A stretch of 64,000 nucleotides of DNA from Ruminococcaceae bacterium UBA3215 (GTDB lineage: Bacteria > Bacillota > Clostridia > Oscillospirales > Ruminococcaceae). A program made the position numbers and the translations under genes. Every line of letters starts with the position of its first letter. The stretch's first letter is position 1. This document shows positions 18,431 to 27,512 of the stretch, one piece after another. The stretch spans positions 32,957 to 96,956 of the forward strand of contig DEWH01000002.1 of NCBI GenBank assembly GCA_002363155.1, in the 5' to 3' direction. The notes beneath the pieces are model-generated. The model did no database searches and was not told the DNA's origin. It saw nothing but the letters and a program-made list of their open reading frames with translations.

Positions 18431-18466
18431 AAAGACTGCTAAAACTTATAAATCTCAGCAGTCTTT
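18431..18466 (+). terminator. Terminator-family hairpin within a composite repeat
   Basis: AAAGACTGCT ... AGCAGTCTTT then TCTTG. The preceding words GATCGCTCCGCAGTTAAGGG (18390-18409) recur at 49652-49671 and, reversed, at 24478-24498. Confidence 0.75.
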
Positions 18467-18478
18467 TCTTGTATTCAG

Positions 18479-18605
18479 ATGAATATAACTAACCGAGGTG
18501 GCGCACCTGACGATAGAAGAATGTCGCTGCGCATCAGTTTAGGGTGTCCAGCACCCTTTTTTAAAGGGGGCTGGCGGGGGGTTGGGGGCAGAGCCCCCTC
18601 TTTAT
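18479..18605 (+). repeat. Composite intergenic repeat, long copy
   Basis: Contains ATAACTAACCGAGG, GAAGAATGTCGCTGCGCATC, CCAGCACCCTTTTTTAAAGG and GGGGGCTGGCGGGG modules, then CAGAGCCCCCTC. The closest match is 40695-40800. A CT-rich tract follows and encodes the last residues of the solute-binding protein on the other strand. Confidence 0.8.
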
Positions 18606-18612
18606 TCTCTCT

Positions 18613-20223
18613 CTATTCTCTCTCTTTTTTGTCTCTTTTTCTCTTGCTTATGAGCGATCTGACAAGCGCGAACAGCGCTATTGCGAGCCAGACAATGACG
18701 AGCACGACGATCAGCGCGACTGCGCCGGAGGGCAGTTCACCGAGATCAGCCTTGCCCTCTGCGGATATGCTGTCAAGCCTGTAAAGCGACTCCGTGTCGC
18801 TGTACAGCTTCTCAAAGTACGCGTCGTTGATCTTCTCCTTGCGCCGTGTGGATTTGGCTGTGCTTTCTATGAGATAGCCCGCTGCATCACGGAGAGATGC
18901 AGAGCCGTTGAATACCGGCGTTATGAACGTATTTCCTATATTATGCAGGAGAAGCTGCGTCGCATCTATCTTTACCCTGTAATGCTCGTCGTTGTCCGTT
19001 CCGCTCAGCGACAGGTACTCGGCATATTCGGCAGCGGTGCGCGCCTTCGTTGTTACCGGGATATACCCCTCCGTCTTTGCATACGCTATCTGCACATCGT
19101 TGGTGAGAAGATACTGCATAAACAGCCATGAAGCAAGTACCTGCTGTGGATCGTCCTTGTTGAAAAGGCAGATAGACGGTCCCTGTGATATCATCGTCGG
19201 TGCGGCAGTGTTGAACTGGGGTATCGGGCGCACTACCGTTTCAAAATCCACGATAGAGTCGGCGCTTATATCCTGGTGACCCGCGCCGCTTCCCATCCAC
19301 GTTGCGCCTGCCGTCGAGTCAACAGCGAAAATGCACTGCCCCGCGTTGAGGAAGTTGCCGGGGTAGCTGGAGATCTTGAATGTGGAGAAAGCGCCGGTCG
19401 CGGTATGCTCGGACACCGTTTCAAGTATCTCCTTCGTCTCGTCGCTGAACAGACCGATGTTTCCTGCCGCGTCGGAGTAGCCCGCGCCTTTCTGCTTCAG
19501 CATCTGTATCATCATATTGTCCGTGGACTTGTATATGAACGGTATCATTACCTTCTGCCCGTTTATTTTGAATAAGCCGTTCTCGTCCTTTGCCATTGCC
19601 GCTTCCGAGACTTCCCAGATGTAGTCCCATGTCAGAACGTCCGGCACCTCATACCCCAGCGCCTCGACCATGTTCCTGTTGATATAGCAGGCTTCCGTTG
19701 AGCGCATGAACGGCATCGCATAGTGCTGTCCGGAAAGAACGCACTCATCGGTGTACTTCTGTATCATGTCCTCTTTTGCGGGAGCATCAAACTTCACCTG
19801 CGAACCGCCGAGCCCGTAGTTCGGATCGTCTATGAGACTGTCCAGCGGTACCACCGTGTTCTCGCCGGTCATATATGTCGCTATGTGATCGGGATAGGTG
19901 ATGCACACATCGGGCGTTGTCCTTGTGGGTATGTTGGTGATAACATCGTTGTAGATCTTGCCGTAATCCGTGTAAAGCCGCATATTCACGGTGATATTCG
20001 GATAGAAGGACTGAAAATCTTCAATCGCTTTCCTGTAAATGTCGGTCTGCGTCTTGTTGGTATCGTTCTTCGCCCAGAACGTTATCTCTATGTTCCGGCT
20101 TTCGTCGAGCTGCGCCGGTATCTCAAACCGGTCAGATGCACGGGAGCCGTGACAGCCGGACAGAGATGTTACCAGCATGACCGCAGCCGAGAATACGGCA
20201 GCCGCTTTTCCTGCAAATCTCAT
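18613..20223 (-). CDS. Carbohydrate ABC transporter solute-binding lipoprotein with extra C-terminal membrane helix
   Basis: 536 residues. Lipobox LSGC places the lipid cysteine at residue 24. The body is a family-1 type sugar-binding fold (ITFWAKNDTN, IEDFQSFYPNI, VVPLDSLI, MPFMRSTEACYIN, PGNFLNAGQCIF). Unusually, the mature protein ends in a hydrophobic helix (about 497-518) and a basic tail, so it may be held in the membrane at both ends. The last codons lie in a simple CT-rich tract and may have been added by repeat drift. Its start overlaps the stop of the upstream permease, as expected for the last gene of the operon. Ligand unknown. Confidence 0.85.
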   Translation of the reverse strand: MRFAGKAAAVFSAAVMLVTSLSGCHGSRASDRFEIPAQLDESRNIEITFWAKNDTNKTQTDIYRKAIEDFQSFYPNITVNMRLYTDYGKIYNDVITNIPTRTTPDVCITYPDHIATYMTGENTVVPLDSLIDDPNYGLGGSQVKFDAPAKEDMIQKYTDECVLSGQHYAMPFMRSTEACYINRNMVEALGYEVPDVLTWDYIWEVSEAAMAKDENGLFKINGQKVMIPFIYKSTDNMMIQMLKQKGAGYSDAAGNIGLFSDETKEILETVSEHTATGAFSTFKISSYPGNFLNAGQCIFAVDSTAGATWMGSGAGHQDISADSIVDFETVVRPIPQFNTAAPTMISQGPSICLFNKDDPQQVLASWLFMQYLLTNDVQIAYAKTEGYIPVTTKARTAAEYAEYLSLSGTDNDEHYRVKIDATQLLLHNIGNTFITPVFNGSASLRDAAGYLIESTAKSTRRKEKINDAYFEKLYSDTESLYRLDSISAEGKADLGELPSGAVALIVVLVIVWLAIALFALVRSLISKRKRDKKERE

Positions 20224-21104
20224 CCCTTTGTTCCTCCCCGCGAAACGCCTTCCATGATCTTCTTTCTGAATATTACGAACAGCACGATGAGCGGAACCGA
20301 GATAACAACTACCGCCGCCATCATAGCGGGTATGTTCTCGCGTCCGAAGCCGTTCTCGCGTATCTCCTGAATACCGTTGGAAACGAGGAAGTACGCCTTG
20401 TCATCGGTGATAAGGCGCGGCCACACATAGGAGTTCCAGCACTCTATCACTTTCAGAATTATTATCGTGATTATCGTCGGCTTGCATATCGGTATCATCA
20501 CTTTTGTGAGGTACTTGAGATCCGATGTTCCGTCAACCTTCGCCGCCTTGTACAGTTCGTCCGGTATCTGCTCGAAGTTCTCTTTAAGCAGGTAGATGAA
20601 GAATACCGACGTCACCGACGGAAGTATCAGACCGCTGAATGTGTTGCGCATTCCGAGATCGGTTATCGTCTGGAAGTTCGTGATTATAACAAGCTCGTTC
20701 GGTATCATCATAAGCGCAAGAAACAGCGTGAATACAAGGTTCTTGCCCCGGAATTCAAGCCGCGAGAATGCGAATGCGGCAGGGATCGTGACAAGGAGCA
20801 TCATAGCCGTGGTGATGATCGTGAATATCAGCGTATTCAGAAAGTACTGACCCAGCGGTACAGCCGAGAATGCCTCGACGTAGTTGTCCGCGGTAGGCGA
20901 AAGGGTGAAGAACTGTGGAACGTATTCCGAACTGTAAGCGCCGTAGTCCTTCACGGAGGTGAGCAGCATCCAGTAAAACGGGAACAGCACGATTATCCCC
21001 CACACCGACAGCAGTATGTAAACTACCACCGTCATAACGTGAAAGCTCTTCTTTTTCTTAGGTTCGGCTGCCAGAGCAGTGTTAGCAGTATTGTTTTCGT
21101 TCAT
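20220..21104 (-). CDS. Carbohydrate ABC transporter permease (UgpE/MalG type)
   Basis: 294 residues from ATG 21104, chosen for GAGGACAGCGAA upstream; ATG 21128 is an in-frame alternative that would overlap the previous gene. Six helices; the cytoplasmic EAA loop reads ELYKAAKVDGTSDLKYLTKVMIP. C-terminal GRENIPAMMAAVVVISVPLIV is typical of MalG-like permeases. It works with the permease at 21115 and the ATPase at 22016. The basic KKKK segment near the N-terminus lies on the cytoplasmic side. Confidence 0.9.
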   Translation of the reverse strand: MNENNTANTALAAEPKKKKSFHVMTVVVYILLSVWGIIVLFPFYWMLLTSVKDYGAYSSEYVPQFFTLSPTADNYVEAFSAVPLGQYFLNTLIFTIITTAMMLLVTIPAAFAFSRLEFRGKNLVFTLFLALMMIPNELVIITNFQTITDLGMRNTFSGLILPSVTSVFFIYLLKENFEQIPDELYKAAKVDGTSDLKYLTKVMIPICKPTIITIIILKVIECWNSYVWPRLITDDKAYFLVSNGIQEIRENGFGRENIPAMMAAVVVISVPLIVLFVIFRKKIMEGVSRGGTKG

Positions 21105-21114
21105 TTCGCTGTCC

Positions 21115-22005
21115 TCAGTAATGCACATTTTTCCTGCTTATCATAAGGTTTATCACCGTTATGGTAAGCACTATCACAAACAGGATTATCGCCGCTGCCG
21201 ACGCATAGGACGGATATCCGCCGCTGTCGCCGTAGAGCATATCGTAGATGTAGCCGACTATCGTGTTCATTCCCGCTGCGTTGAGGTCGGTGCCGAACAG
21301 AGCTACCGAGTCGCTGTACGCCTTGAATGCGCCGATAAAGCCGGTTATAACGAGGTAGAATATCATCGGCGAGATCATCGGAAGCGTTATGCGCGTGAAT
21401 GTTCTGAACTTTGATGTGCCGTCAACGCGCGCAGCCTTGTAATACATCTCGTTCACGGAAGCCAGCGCACTTGTGAGTATCAGTATCTTGAAAGGGAGCA
21501 CTATCCATATCGTGTACAGACACAGCACAAACATCTTCGCCCAGTAAGGTCCGTCGATAAAGTCAACGGACTGCCCTCCGAATATGCTTATCAGCGCATT
21601 CACAAGTCCGTCGGAATACGCTGTTTTCTTGAAAAGTATCATAAATACAAGTCCGACTGCAAGCGTATTCGTCACATAGGGCAGAAAGTATATCGTCTGG
21701 AACAGGTTGCGGAGCTTCTTTATCGAGCTGAGCCCGAGGGATATCAGAAGCGCAAATCCCGTTGAAAGCGGCACGGTTATGATAACCAGCAGGAACGTGT
21801 TCTGAAGCGCCTGCATGAAATAGGGGTCATGCAGGACGTATGAAAAGTTGTAGGAGCCTATGCCGAAAGAGGTCTGCGACGCGGAATTGTACCCTTCCTC
21901 AACAGAGTAGATCAGAACGTCAATCAGAGGATAGAGCATGAACACGCCGAGGAATATCAGCGCCGGCAGCAGGTAAAGCCATGCCTTGAAACTGTTTTTC
22001 TTCAT
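21115..22005 (-). CDS. Carbohydrate ABC transporter permease (UgpA/MalF type)
   Basis: 296 residues. Six membrane helices beginning WLYLLPALIFLGVFMLYPL; EAA loop NEMYYKAARVDGTSKFRTFTRITLP. It forms the transmembrane pore with the UgpE-type partner. Ribosome site AACGGAGGGATT before the ATG. Ten bases separate its stop from the chosen start of the next gene. Confidence 0.9.
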   Translation of the reverse strand: MKKNSFKAWLYLLPALIFLGVFMLYPLIDVLIYSVEEGYNSASQTSFGIGSYNFSYVLHDPYFMQALQNTFLLVIITVPLSTGFALLISLGLSSIKKLRNLFQTIYFLPYVTNTLAVGLVFMILFKKTAYSDGLVNALISIFGGQSVDFIDGPYWAKMFVLCLYTIWIVLPFKILILTSALASVNEMYYKAARVDGTSKFRTFTRITLPMISPMIFYLVITGFIGAFKAYSDSVALFGTDLNAAGMNTIVGYIYDMLYGDSGGYPSYASAAAIILFVIVLTITVINLMISRKNVHY

Positions 22006-22015
22006 AATCCCTCCG

Positions 22016-23176
22016 TTAAACCGTCTTGTAGTAGATGCGTTCCTCCGTCTCGCGGTCGAAAATAAAGAGCTTTTTCGGCTTTACCGAGAAACGAACCTCG
22101 TTTAGTTTATCAGATCTGGAGTGCACGGGATCAATAATTTTATCGATCATATCATCCAAAGCCGTGATGCTAAATGCTTCTTCAGACTCAACTATCGAAC
22201 GTATCAGCTCACCCTCCTGTGCATAGTGCGAGGAAAGAATGCTCGTATCGCGTCCCATTACTTCAACGCCTTTCAACAGACATTTAAGCCCTCCGTTATC
22301 GTCGGGAATAAATCCCTCCGGTCTTATTCCGACATATATCGCGGTATTCTCTACACCCTTTATCTGCATGACCGCATCGTCGCCTATAAAAATGCGTCCA
22401 TGCTTTACCGAGCCTACAAACACGTTTATCGCGGGAGTTCCGAGGAACTTCGCCACAAACAGGTTCTTCGGATCGTCGTAAACATTCTGCGGCTTGTCTA
22501 TCTGCTGTATCTTTCCGCTCTTCATAACAACGATGAGATCGGAAATGCTCATAGCCTCTTCCTGATCGTGAGTTACGAAGATCGTGGTTATGCCGGTCTC
22601 ACGCTGGATACGGCGGATCTCCTCTCTCGTCTGGAGCCTGAGTCTCGCGTCAAGGTTTGAGAGCGGTTCGTCGAGAAGAAGCACTCTCGGACGCTTCACG
22701 AGAGCTCTTGCGATAGCCACACGCTGCTGCTGACCGCCGGACAGCTCGCTCGGCTTTCTGTCCATAAGCTCCTCGATCTGCACGAGTCTTGCAGCTTCAT
22801 ACGCCTTATCTATCATTCTCTCTCTCGGAAGTTTCTTGGCACCTTTGAGGTTCTCAAGCGGGAACATTATATTCTTCAGCACCGTGAGATGCGGGTAAAG
22901 GGCGTAGTTCTGGAATACGAGCCCCACTCCCCTGTTCTCTACGGCTACATCGGTCACGTCCTCGTCATCAAAGAATATCCTGCCGGACGTAGGGGTCTCA
23001 AGTCCGGAGATAAGGTTAAGCGCCGTACTTTTTCCGCAGCCGGAGGGTCCGAGCAGTCCGATCAGCTTTCCGTCGGGTATCTCGAAATTGAAGTTATCGA
23101 CTGCAACTACGTCGGCTCCGCCCTTTTTACCGCGGTTCGGGAATTTTTTCGTCAGATTTTCAAGTCTTATCTTCAT
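22016..23176 (-). CDS. Sugar ABC transporter ATP-binding protein (UgpC/MsmX/MalK type)
   Basis: 386 residues from ATG 23176, preceded by GGAGACAAGGACT; an in-frame upstream ATG at 23245 would lie inside the FRG gene. Walker A GPSGCGKST, signature LSGGQQQRVAIAR, Walker B VLLLDEP, D-loop LSNLDARL, H-loop VTHDQEEAMS, then the C-terminal OB-like regulatory domain that marks the MalK group. It powers the two permeases. The start overlaps the last 17 bases of the FRG gene, so their translation is probably coupled. Confidence 0.9.
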   Translation of the reverse strand: MKIRLENLTKKFPNRGKKGGADVVAVDNFNFEIPDGKLIGLLGPSGCGKSTALNLISGLETPTSGRIFFDDEDVTDVAVENRGVGLVFQNYALYPHLTVLKNIMFPLENLKGAKKLPRERMIDKAYEAARLVQIEELMDRKPSELSGGQQQRVAIARALVKRPRVLLLDEPLSNLDARLRLQTREEIRRIQRETGITTIFVTHDQEEAMSISDLIVVMKSGKIQQIDKPQNVYDDPKNLFVAKFLGTPAINVFVGSVKHGRIFIGDDAVMQIKGVENTAIYVGIRPEGFIPDDNGGLKCLLKGVEVMGRDTSILSSHYAQEGELIRSIVESEEAFSITALDDMIDKIIDPVHSRSDKLNEVRFSVKPKKLFIFDRETEERIYYKTV

Positions 23177-23999
23177 AGTCCTTGTCTCCGTTCTGATTGT
23201 TTCGCACGAAATAATGTCTTGCAAGAGAAGTCGAGAGCCCGTCAAGTCCGGGATAAAGTATTCTCTCGCTTATATTGAACTGATCGAGCATATCGCGGAC
23301 TGCCCAGCGTATTTCTTTTCTGATTATGTACCGGACAGTGTGGTCTGTATGCTTTTCGAGGAAATCCTCGATGTCCTCTATTCCCGCCGGTATGATCGAG
23401 AAGAAGGAGTACTGGTTGATTATTCTCTGATCCACGGAAGGGGGCTCTATATTCACGAATGCTTCCGCGCCCATATCAATATCGTACTGCTCGATGCTGT
23501 CAACGATCGAGGTGAGGGTATCTACGCTGAACACGAAGGAATGCTGTCTTTTAAGCGCGTCCCGGTATCTTCTCGGCAGGTTCTTGTTTGCGCTCTGCAT
23601 ATCGAATCTCCATACCACGCAGTCACGCTTGTCGAGCTTGTCGAAGTTGCGTTCGGAGTGGGCGAAATGGAGCGCTATCAGCGGTGAGTATGTCCAGTCC
23701 AGAAGTCTTGTGGGGAGCCCGTGATGCTGACCTATCATCATCTGCTTCCATATCGACTCGCTGAGCGTGGGGTCCGCGATACAGGCGTACTTGTTGAAGT
23801 TCCGGAGGACTGCCGGTTCAAGCTCTTTGTGCAGGTGCTTGCAGTTGAGCCGGAGGCTTGTGGTGAGCTTGTATGACGAGTCGGGCATTCCGCGGTAGAA
23901 GTAGGGACTGCGGACGCGGTTGATGTCGGGATTGTACTTCTGCTCCGAGATGAGCTTCATTATCCCGTCGATGCTGTCTATAACAATGGTTTCTATCAT
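23160..23999 (-). CDS. FRG-domain protein heading the ABC transporter operon
   Basis: 279 residues. The FRG domain shows at residues 29-45 (SPYFYRGMPDSSYKLTTSL) and in HHGLPTRLLDWTYSPLIALHFA, with the arginine-glycine pair that names it. FRG domains are found alone or fused in bacteria and phages and have been noted near defence systems; their activity is not established as far as I know. Here it is first in an operon with a sugar transporter and overlaps its ATPase gene. No signal peptide or membrane helix. Confidence 0.8.
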   Translation of the reverse strand: MIETIVIDSIDGIMKLISEQKYNPDINRVRSPYFYRGMPDSSYKLTTSLRLNCKHLHKELEPAVLRNFNKYACIADPTLSESIWKQMMIGQHHGLPTRLLDWTYSPLIALHFAHSERNFDKLDKRDCVVWRFDMQSANKNLPRRYRDALKRQHSFVFSVDTLTSIVDSIEQYDIDMGAEAFVNIEPPSVDQRIINQYSFFSIIPAGIEDIEDFLEKHTDHTVRYIIRKEIRWAVRDMLDQFNISERILYPGLDGLSTSLARHYFVRNNQNGDKDYEDKT

Positions 24000-24034
24000 T
24001 TTTCATGCTCCGATTTGTAAAATTACCAACTTTT

Positions 24035-24063
24035 ATTATATATCAAATACACCTAAATGTCAA
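24035..24063 (-). promoter_or_regulatory. Sigma-A promoter of the FRG-ABC transporter operon
   Basis: On the minus strand TTGACA (24058-24063), 17-base spacer, TATAAT (24035-24040). It stands about 35 bases before the FRG start codon. Confidence 0.85.
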
Positions 24064-24599
24064 TATCGCAGAAAACTAAAAAGATGACGGGGAGAGAGAT
24101 CAAGAGAAACGCTGAACCTTTTTGTAAGTCTCTTCTATATCTTCTGCCTTCGGCTGATGGGGCGCCGCCCCAAGCCCCGCTGGCGACTTCGTCCCAGACC
24201 AGACCAAGGCTCCGCCTTGGATCCAAGGACGCATATCGGAAAGAGATTTTCAAGAGATTTGTGAGAGGGGGCTCTGCCCCCCAACCCCCCGCAATCCCCC
24301 TTTGAAAAAGTGGTCTTGACCCCCCAAACCGATGCAGTATTTCAGAGCGCGCTTCTATGGGCGAGTGTAGCGAGAAACGCAGTGGGGTTGGCGAAGATTC
24401 CATTCATAAAAACAAAAAGCCTGCCGAAAATTTACACTTTCAGCAGGCTTTCGTTCTGTTGTGATAACCCTCTCACTTAAATGCGGAGCGATCAAAGTTT
24501 TTAGGGAAGGGGGTTCGGGGGAATGACCCTTTTTTCAAAAAGGGTCTGCCCCCGGTCTCGAGCGCCGTGCGCGACCAGTCTCGAGCGCGAGCGACAGTC
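24064..24599. repeat. Long composite intergenic repeat between FRG operon and prophage scrap
   Basis: No gene is seen. Contents in order: GGGGCGCCGCCCC stem-loop (~24160), GAGATTT-type tract (24240-24265), CAATCCCCCTTTGAAAAAGTGG module (24292-24313), CGCAGTGGGGTTGGCGAAGA (24379-24398, reverse of the words near 28090-28115), a terminator (24416-24451), GGAGCGATCAAAG (reverse of 18385), and CTCGAGCGC-rich words at 24557-24590. Confidence 0.7.
24416..24451 (-). terminator. Bidirectional terminator below the prophage genes
   Basis: AAAGCCTGCCGAAA ... TTTCAGCAGGCTTT. On the minus strand it is followed by TTGTTTTTATG, so it can stop the portal transcript. Confidence 0.75.
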
Positions 24600-25850
24600 T
24601 CAATCGGAGATATCGTAGGGGAGGAGCTTGACGAGCTGATCCTTAGTGAGGATATCTTTGAGGAGGCTGACGGTCTGCGCGATCTCGGCTTCGTTCTCGG
24701 GGAGATCGTGGGTGAAGATTATGCTGATATCCGAAGTGTCAACCTTTGCAAATCCGAGCACGTCAAGCGCATTCGAGATAAGTCCGAGCCTTATCTTCAA
24801 CCCCTCGGTGAAGTAGCGCTCCTTTATCTTCGTCATCTGCTCGAATGCAAGAAGCTTGTACTTCATCGCTACGCCGGAACTGTTGCCGGAGAAGCTCTCA
24901 TCGCTGAGGCACGGTACACCGCTGAATTTGTGGATATCGCTCTCAAGCGAACGGCGCAGGATATCTACCGAGCTTTCGTCAAACTGCCTCGTGAGCCACT
25001 TCGCATCGCCCGTGTCGTCCATCGTCATAACACCGTACTTCTTTATCGCGTTGAATGTGCTCGCTTCCTCTTCTTCCGTGTCCCCAAGTATCTGCCCCTT
25101 TATGACAAGAAGCGAATCAACAAACTGCTCCTTGTCGTTGATGCGGTCGGACTGGAGCGTGTTGTATGCGTCAATAAGCGTCGTCACCTGCTCAAAGTCG
25201 CCCTGGAGATCCCAGTTGTTGTAATACTCGATTATCGGCACGTCCCCGAAATAATGATCGTAGGGCGCACTCTCCTGCGTTATCGTGAATGACGGAGTAG
25301 TGAAAAACTCGCGGACAGTGCTCCTGTCGCAGAGATAGACCCTGTAACCCGTGCGGTAGCCGTCACTTCCGCTGACCGGCATATAATACACGCCGAACAG
25401 GGGCTTCTGACCGACTGTGTCATCGTACACCACAAACGCACTGCGCGGGTCAAGGCTCGCAAGCTTTATCTCCGCGTCCGGCGTCATATACAGCATCTCA
25501 AAAGATACCCCGAATATCGAGCCGAAACGCGCAAGATCAATGTCCTGCGTGTCGCTGTCACAGCGCTTTAACACGTCTTTTACCGCCGAGATGTCCTTTC
25601 CGCTCATGCTCACATATTTCACCGGTGAGCCGAGAAAATAGCCCGTCGTGCAGTCCGTGATGTACTTCGCGTGATTGCAGACAAGACGATTGTTGGAAGC
25701 TCCGCTCCCCTTCGTGCGCGAGAGTATGTCATGCTCGCCCACATAGTAGCTGTAAAGACGGTCAAGCCTGTCATTCCCCAGCTCGTGTTTCAGTATGAAC
25801 TTTACCGCAAGCTGCGGCGTTATCTTTGTGTTTTCCGGAATCGTAAACAT
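24600..25850 (-). CDS. Phage portal protein (SPP1 gp6-like), probably shortened at the C-terminus
   Basis: 416 residues. Portal proteins form the ring through which DNA enters the capsid. Family features: HDILSRTKGSGASNNRLVCNHAKYITDCTTGYFLGSPV near the start, LYMTPDAEIKLASLDPRSAFVVYDD, VPIIEYYNNWDLQGDFEQVTTLIDAYNTLQSDRINDKEQF, and a C-terminal helix ending LLPYDISD. Relatives are generally longer with an acidic tail, and here the stop falls at the edge of an intergenic repeat, which suggests a cut. No scaffold, protease or major capsid gene follows. Confidence 0.85.
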   Translation of the reverse strand: MFTIPENTKITPQLAVKFILKHELGNDRLDRLYSYYVGEHDILSRTKGSGASNNRLVCNHAKYITDCTTGYFLGSPVKYVSMSGKDISAVKDVLKRCDSDTQDIDLARFGSIFGVSFEMLYMTPDAEIKLASLDPRSAFVVYDDTVGQKPLFGVYYMPVSGSDGYRTGYRVYLCDRSTVREFFTTPSFTITQESAPYDHYFGDVPIIEYYNNWDLQGDFEQVTTLIDAYNTLQSDRINDKEQFVDSLLVIKGQILGDTEEEEASTFNAIKKYGVMTMDDTGDAKWLTRQFDESSVDILRRSLESDIHKFSGVPCLSDESFSGNSSGVAMKYKLLAFEQMTKIKERYFTEGLKIRLGLISNALDVLGFAKVDTSDISIIFTHDLPENEAEIAQTVSLLKDILTKDQLVKLLPYDISD

Positions 25851-25917
25851 ATATGTTTCTCCTGTGATCCGGCTCTGCCGTATGCTTCCCTGCCCCGGTC
25901 AGAGCCTTTCTTCTGCC

Positions 25918-27192
25918 TTAAAGTCCTATCTTCCTTCTGTCAAAGCTGCTTACCGCACGGCGGGTAAAACGCTCTTCAAGCGCATACCGTACCGCGTCTA
26001 TCGTGTGATTGTCACGGTCGGGAAAACCGCTCCGGAATCCGCCGTGACCGTCCTCGTCAAGCTTGTAGCCGGTAAATTCCCGCGCCGCGTTCGGACAGCG
26101 CACCGGGTCAATGATTATCGCGTTCAGATCGCATAAGCGCCGTATCCCGTATTCCACCGAGCCCTGACCCTTCTTCGCAGCGCGGATATTTATCCCCCTT
26201 GCACGAAGCTCGTCATTTGAACGCGGCTCCGCACTGTCCGCCGTTATCACAAGATTCGCCGGGTCAAGCGGCTTTATCGCCCCCGCTATCTCGTCAAAAC
26301 GTGCGCCGCAGCGGTAAAACTCCTGGTAGATGTACAAAGTCCTCGGTGCGTGCTCGTAAGCCGTGCCGATATACACGAACGGGTCTGCGCCGTATCCCCA
26401 GTCAATGCCGCGGTATGTGCGGTCAAAGCTATGCACCTTTTCATCGGATATCGCTTCAAGCCTTACATTCGTGAATACCTCCGCACCCGTGCCTGTCATC
26501 TCGCCAAGATACTCGTTTGCATACCGCTTCGGGTCAGCCCGTTTCAGATACTCCGCTTCCGCAATAAAAGCCTCTCCGAGCCAGCCGGACGGAACTTCAC
26601 GGTAATCGCTCCTGTGCAGAAGCCTGTCCGGGCGGGGAACTGCAAATTCGCGGTTCACCCATTCGGAAGCCGAACACGGCGGGTTGTAGGTGTAAAAACA
26701 GAAAAAAGAGCCGCTCCCTCTCATAAGCGACTGGTTTATCACGTCTATCTCCTTTATCCCGCTGAACTCGTCCGCTTCCTCATACCAGATGTACTTAATA
26801 TACCCGGAAGCGCATTTCACCGACTTGAACTTTCGCGGATCGTCTGCACCGCGGAAGATTATCCGCTGCCCCGTGGGCTTGTAGATAAGCTCCGGTATGC
26901 TCACACGACTGTCCCAAAGGTCGGCGGCGCCAAGCATATCTATTGCCCAGAGTATCTGTTCGTAAACGCTTTCACGAAGCGTCCTGCCTATCTTTCGTAT
27001 AACGGCGGCATTAGCCGTGCTGTCCGCCATTATCCCTCTTACGATCTCAAGGCTCACGAACGATGATTTACAGCTTCCTCTTCCCCCGCACAAGGCATAG
27101 TGTGTATGCCCGTTCTCCGCGATATCAAGGTGAACTGCGTGAAATGAGGGCGCTATCAGCGAATTAAAGTTGATCCGTCTGATTTCCGTCAT
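25918..27192 (-). CDS. Phage terminase large subunit (PBSX/Terminase_3 type)
   Basis: 424 residues, apparently complete. ATPase: Walker A-like GGRGSCKS at 36-43, Walker B YIWYEEADEF. Nuclease: GIDWGYGADP, ADSAEP and the final HTIDAVRYALEE acidic site. It would cut and pump phage DNA into proheads through the portal encoded next door. The start lies inside the end of the small gene at 27164-27373. All key residues that I can see are kept, so decay is not advanced. Confidence 0.9.
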   Translation of the reverse strand: MTEIRRINFNSLIAPSFHAVHLDIAENGHTHYALCGGRGSCKSSFVSLEIVRGIMADSTANAAVIRKIGRTLRESVYEQILWAIDMLGAADLWDSRVSIPELIYKPTGQRIIFRGADDPRKFKSVKCASGYIKYIWYEEADEFSGIKEIDVINQSLMRGSGSFFCFYTYNPPCSASEWVNREFAVPRPDRLLHRSDYREVPSGWLGEAFIAEAEYLKRADPKRYANEYLGEMTGTGAEVFTNVRLEAISDEKVHSFDRTYRGIDWGYGADPFVYIGTAYEHAPRTLYIYQEFYRCGARFDEIAGAIKPLDPANLVITADSAEPRSNDELRARGINIRAAKKGQGSVEYGIRRLCDLNAIIIDPVRCPNAAREFTGYKLDEDGHGGFRSGFPDRDNHTIDAVRYALEERFTRRAVSSFDRRKIGL

Positions 27193-27373
27193 ATATCAGC
27201 ACCCTCGGTGAACCGTCTTCATCTGCACTTCCCGTTTCAAGTCCGAGATATCTGCCGAGCTTGAATGCGGCACTCATACGGTCTTTGTCGCTGAGCTCCT
27301 CGTTGCGCATCACCGCCGTCAGAAATTCGAGTATCTCTTCCCTGTCGGCAGATCGCTTTTTTCTTCCCGCCAT
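27164..27373 (-). CDS. Small terminase-like protein
   Basis: 69 residues from the ATG at 27373, with the good ribosome site GGAAAGGAGCGGTAAA. Begins MAGRKKRSADREEILEFLTA, a basic start and a helix like the DNA-binding end of short phage terminase small subunits; the rest (SAAFKLGRYLGLETG) fits the same family. It overlaps the large subunit start by 29 bases. The reading frame stays open upstream into the repeat array, but no good start exists there. Confidence 0.65.
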   Translation of the reverse strand: MAGRKKRSADREEILEFLTAVMRNEELSDKDRMSAAFKLGRYLGLETGSADEDGSPRVLIYDGNQTDQL

Positions 27374-27512
27374 TTTACCGCTCCTTTCCGTGTCAAACAG
27401 CTTTTGTGACAGAAAAGACCCGTGCTTTCCGCACAGGTCCACAATAGCAATATAACACATTTTCCGGTGACAAACAATGACATCTTTCCGTCCGTTTCGT
27501 TTCAACGATTTA

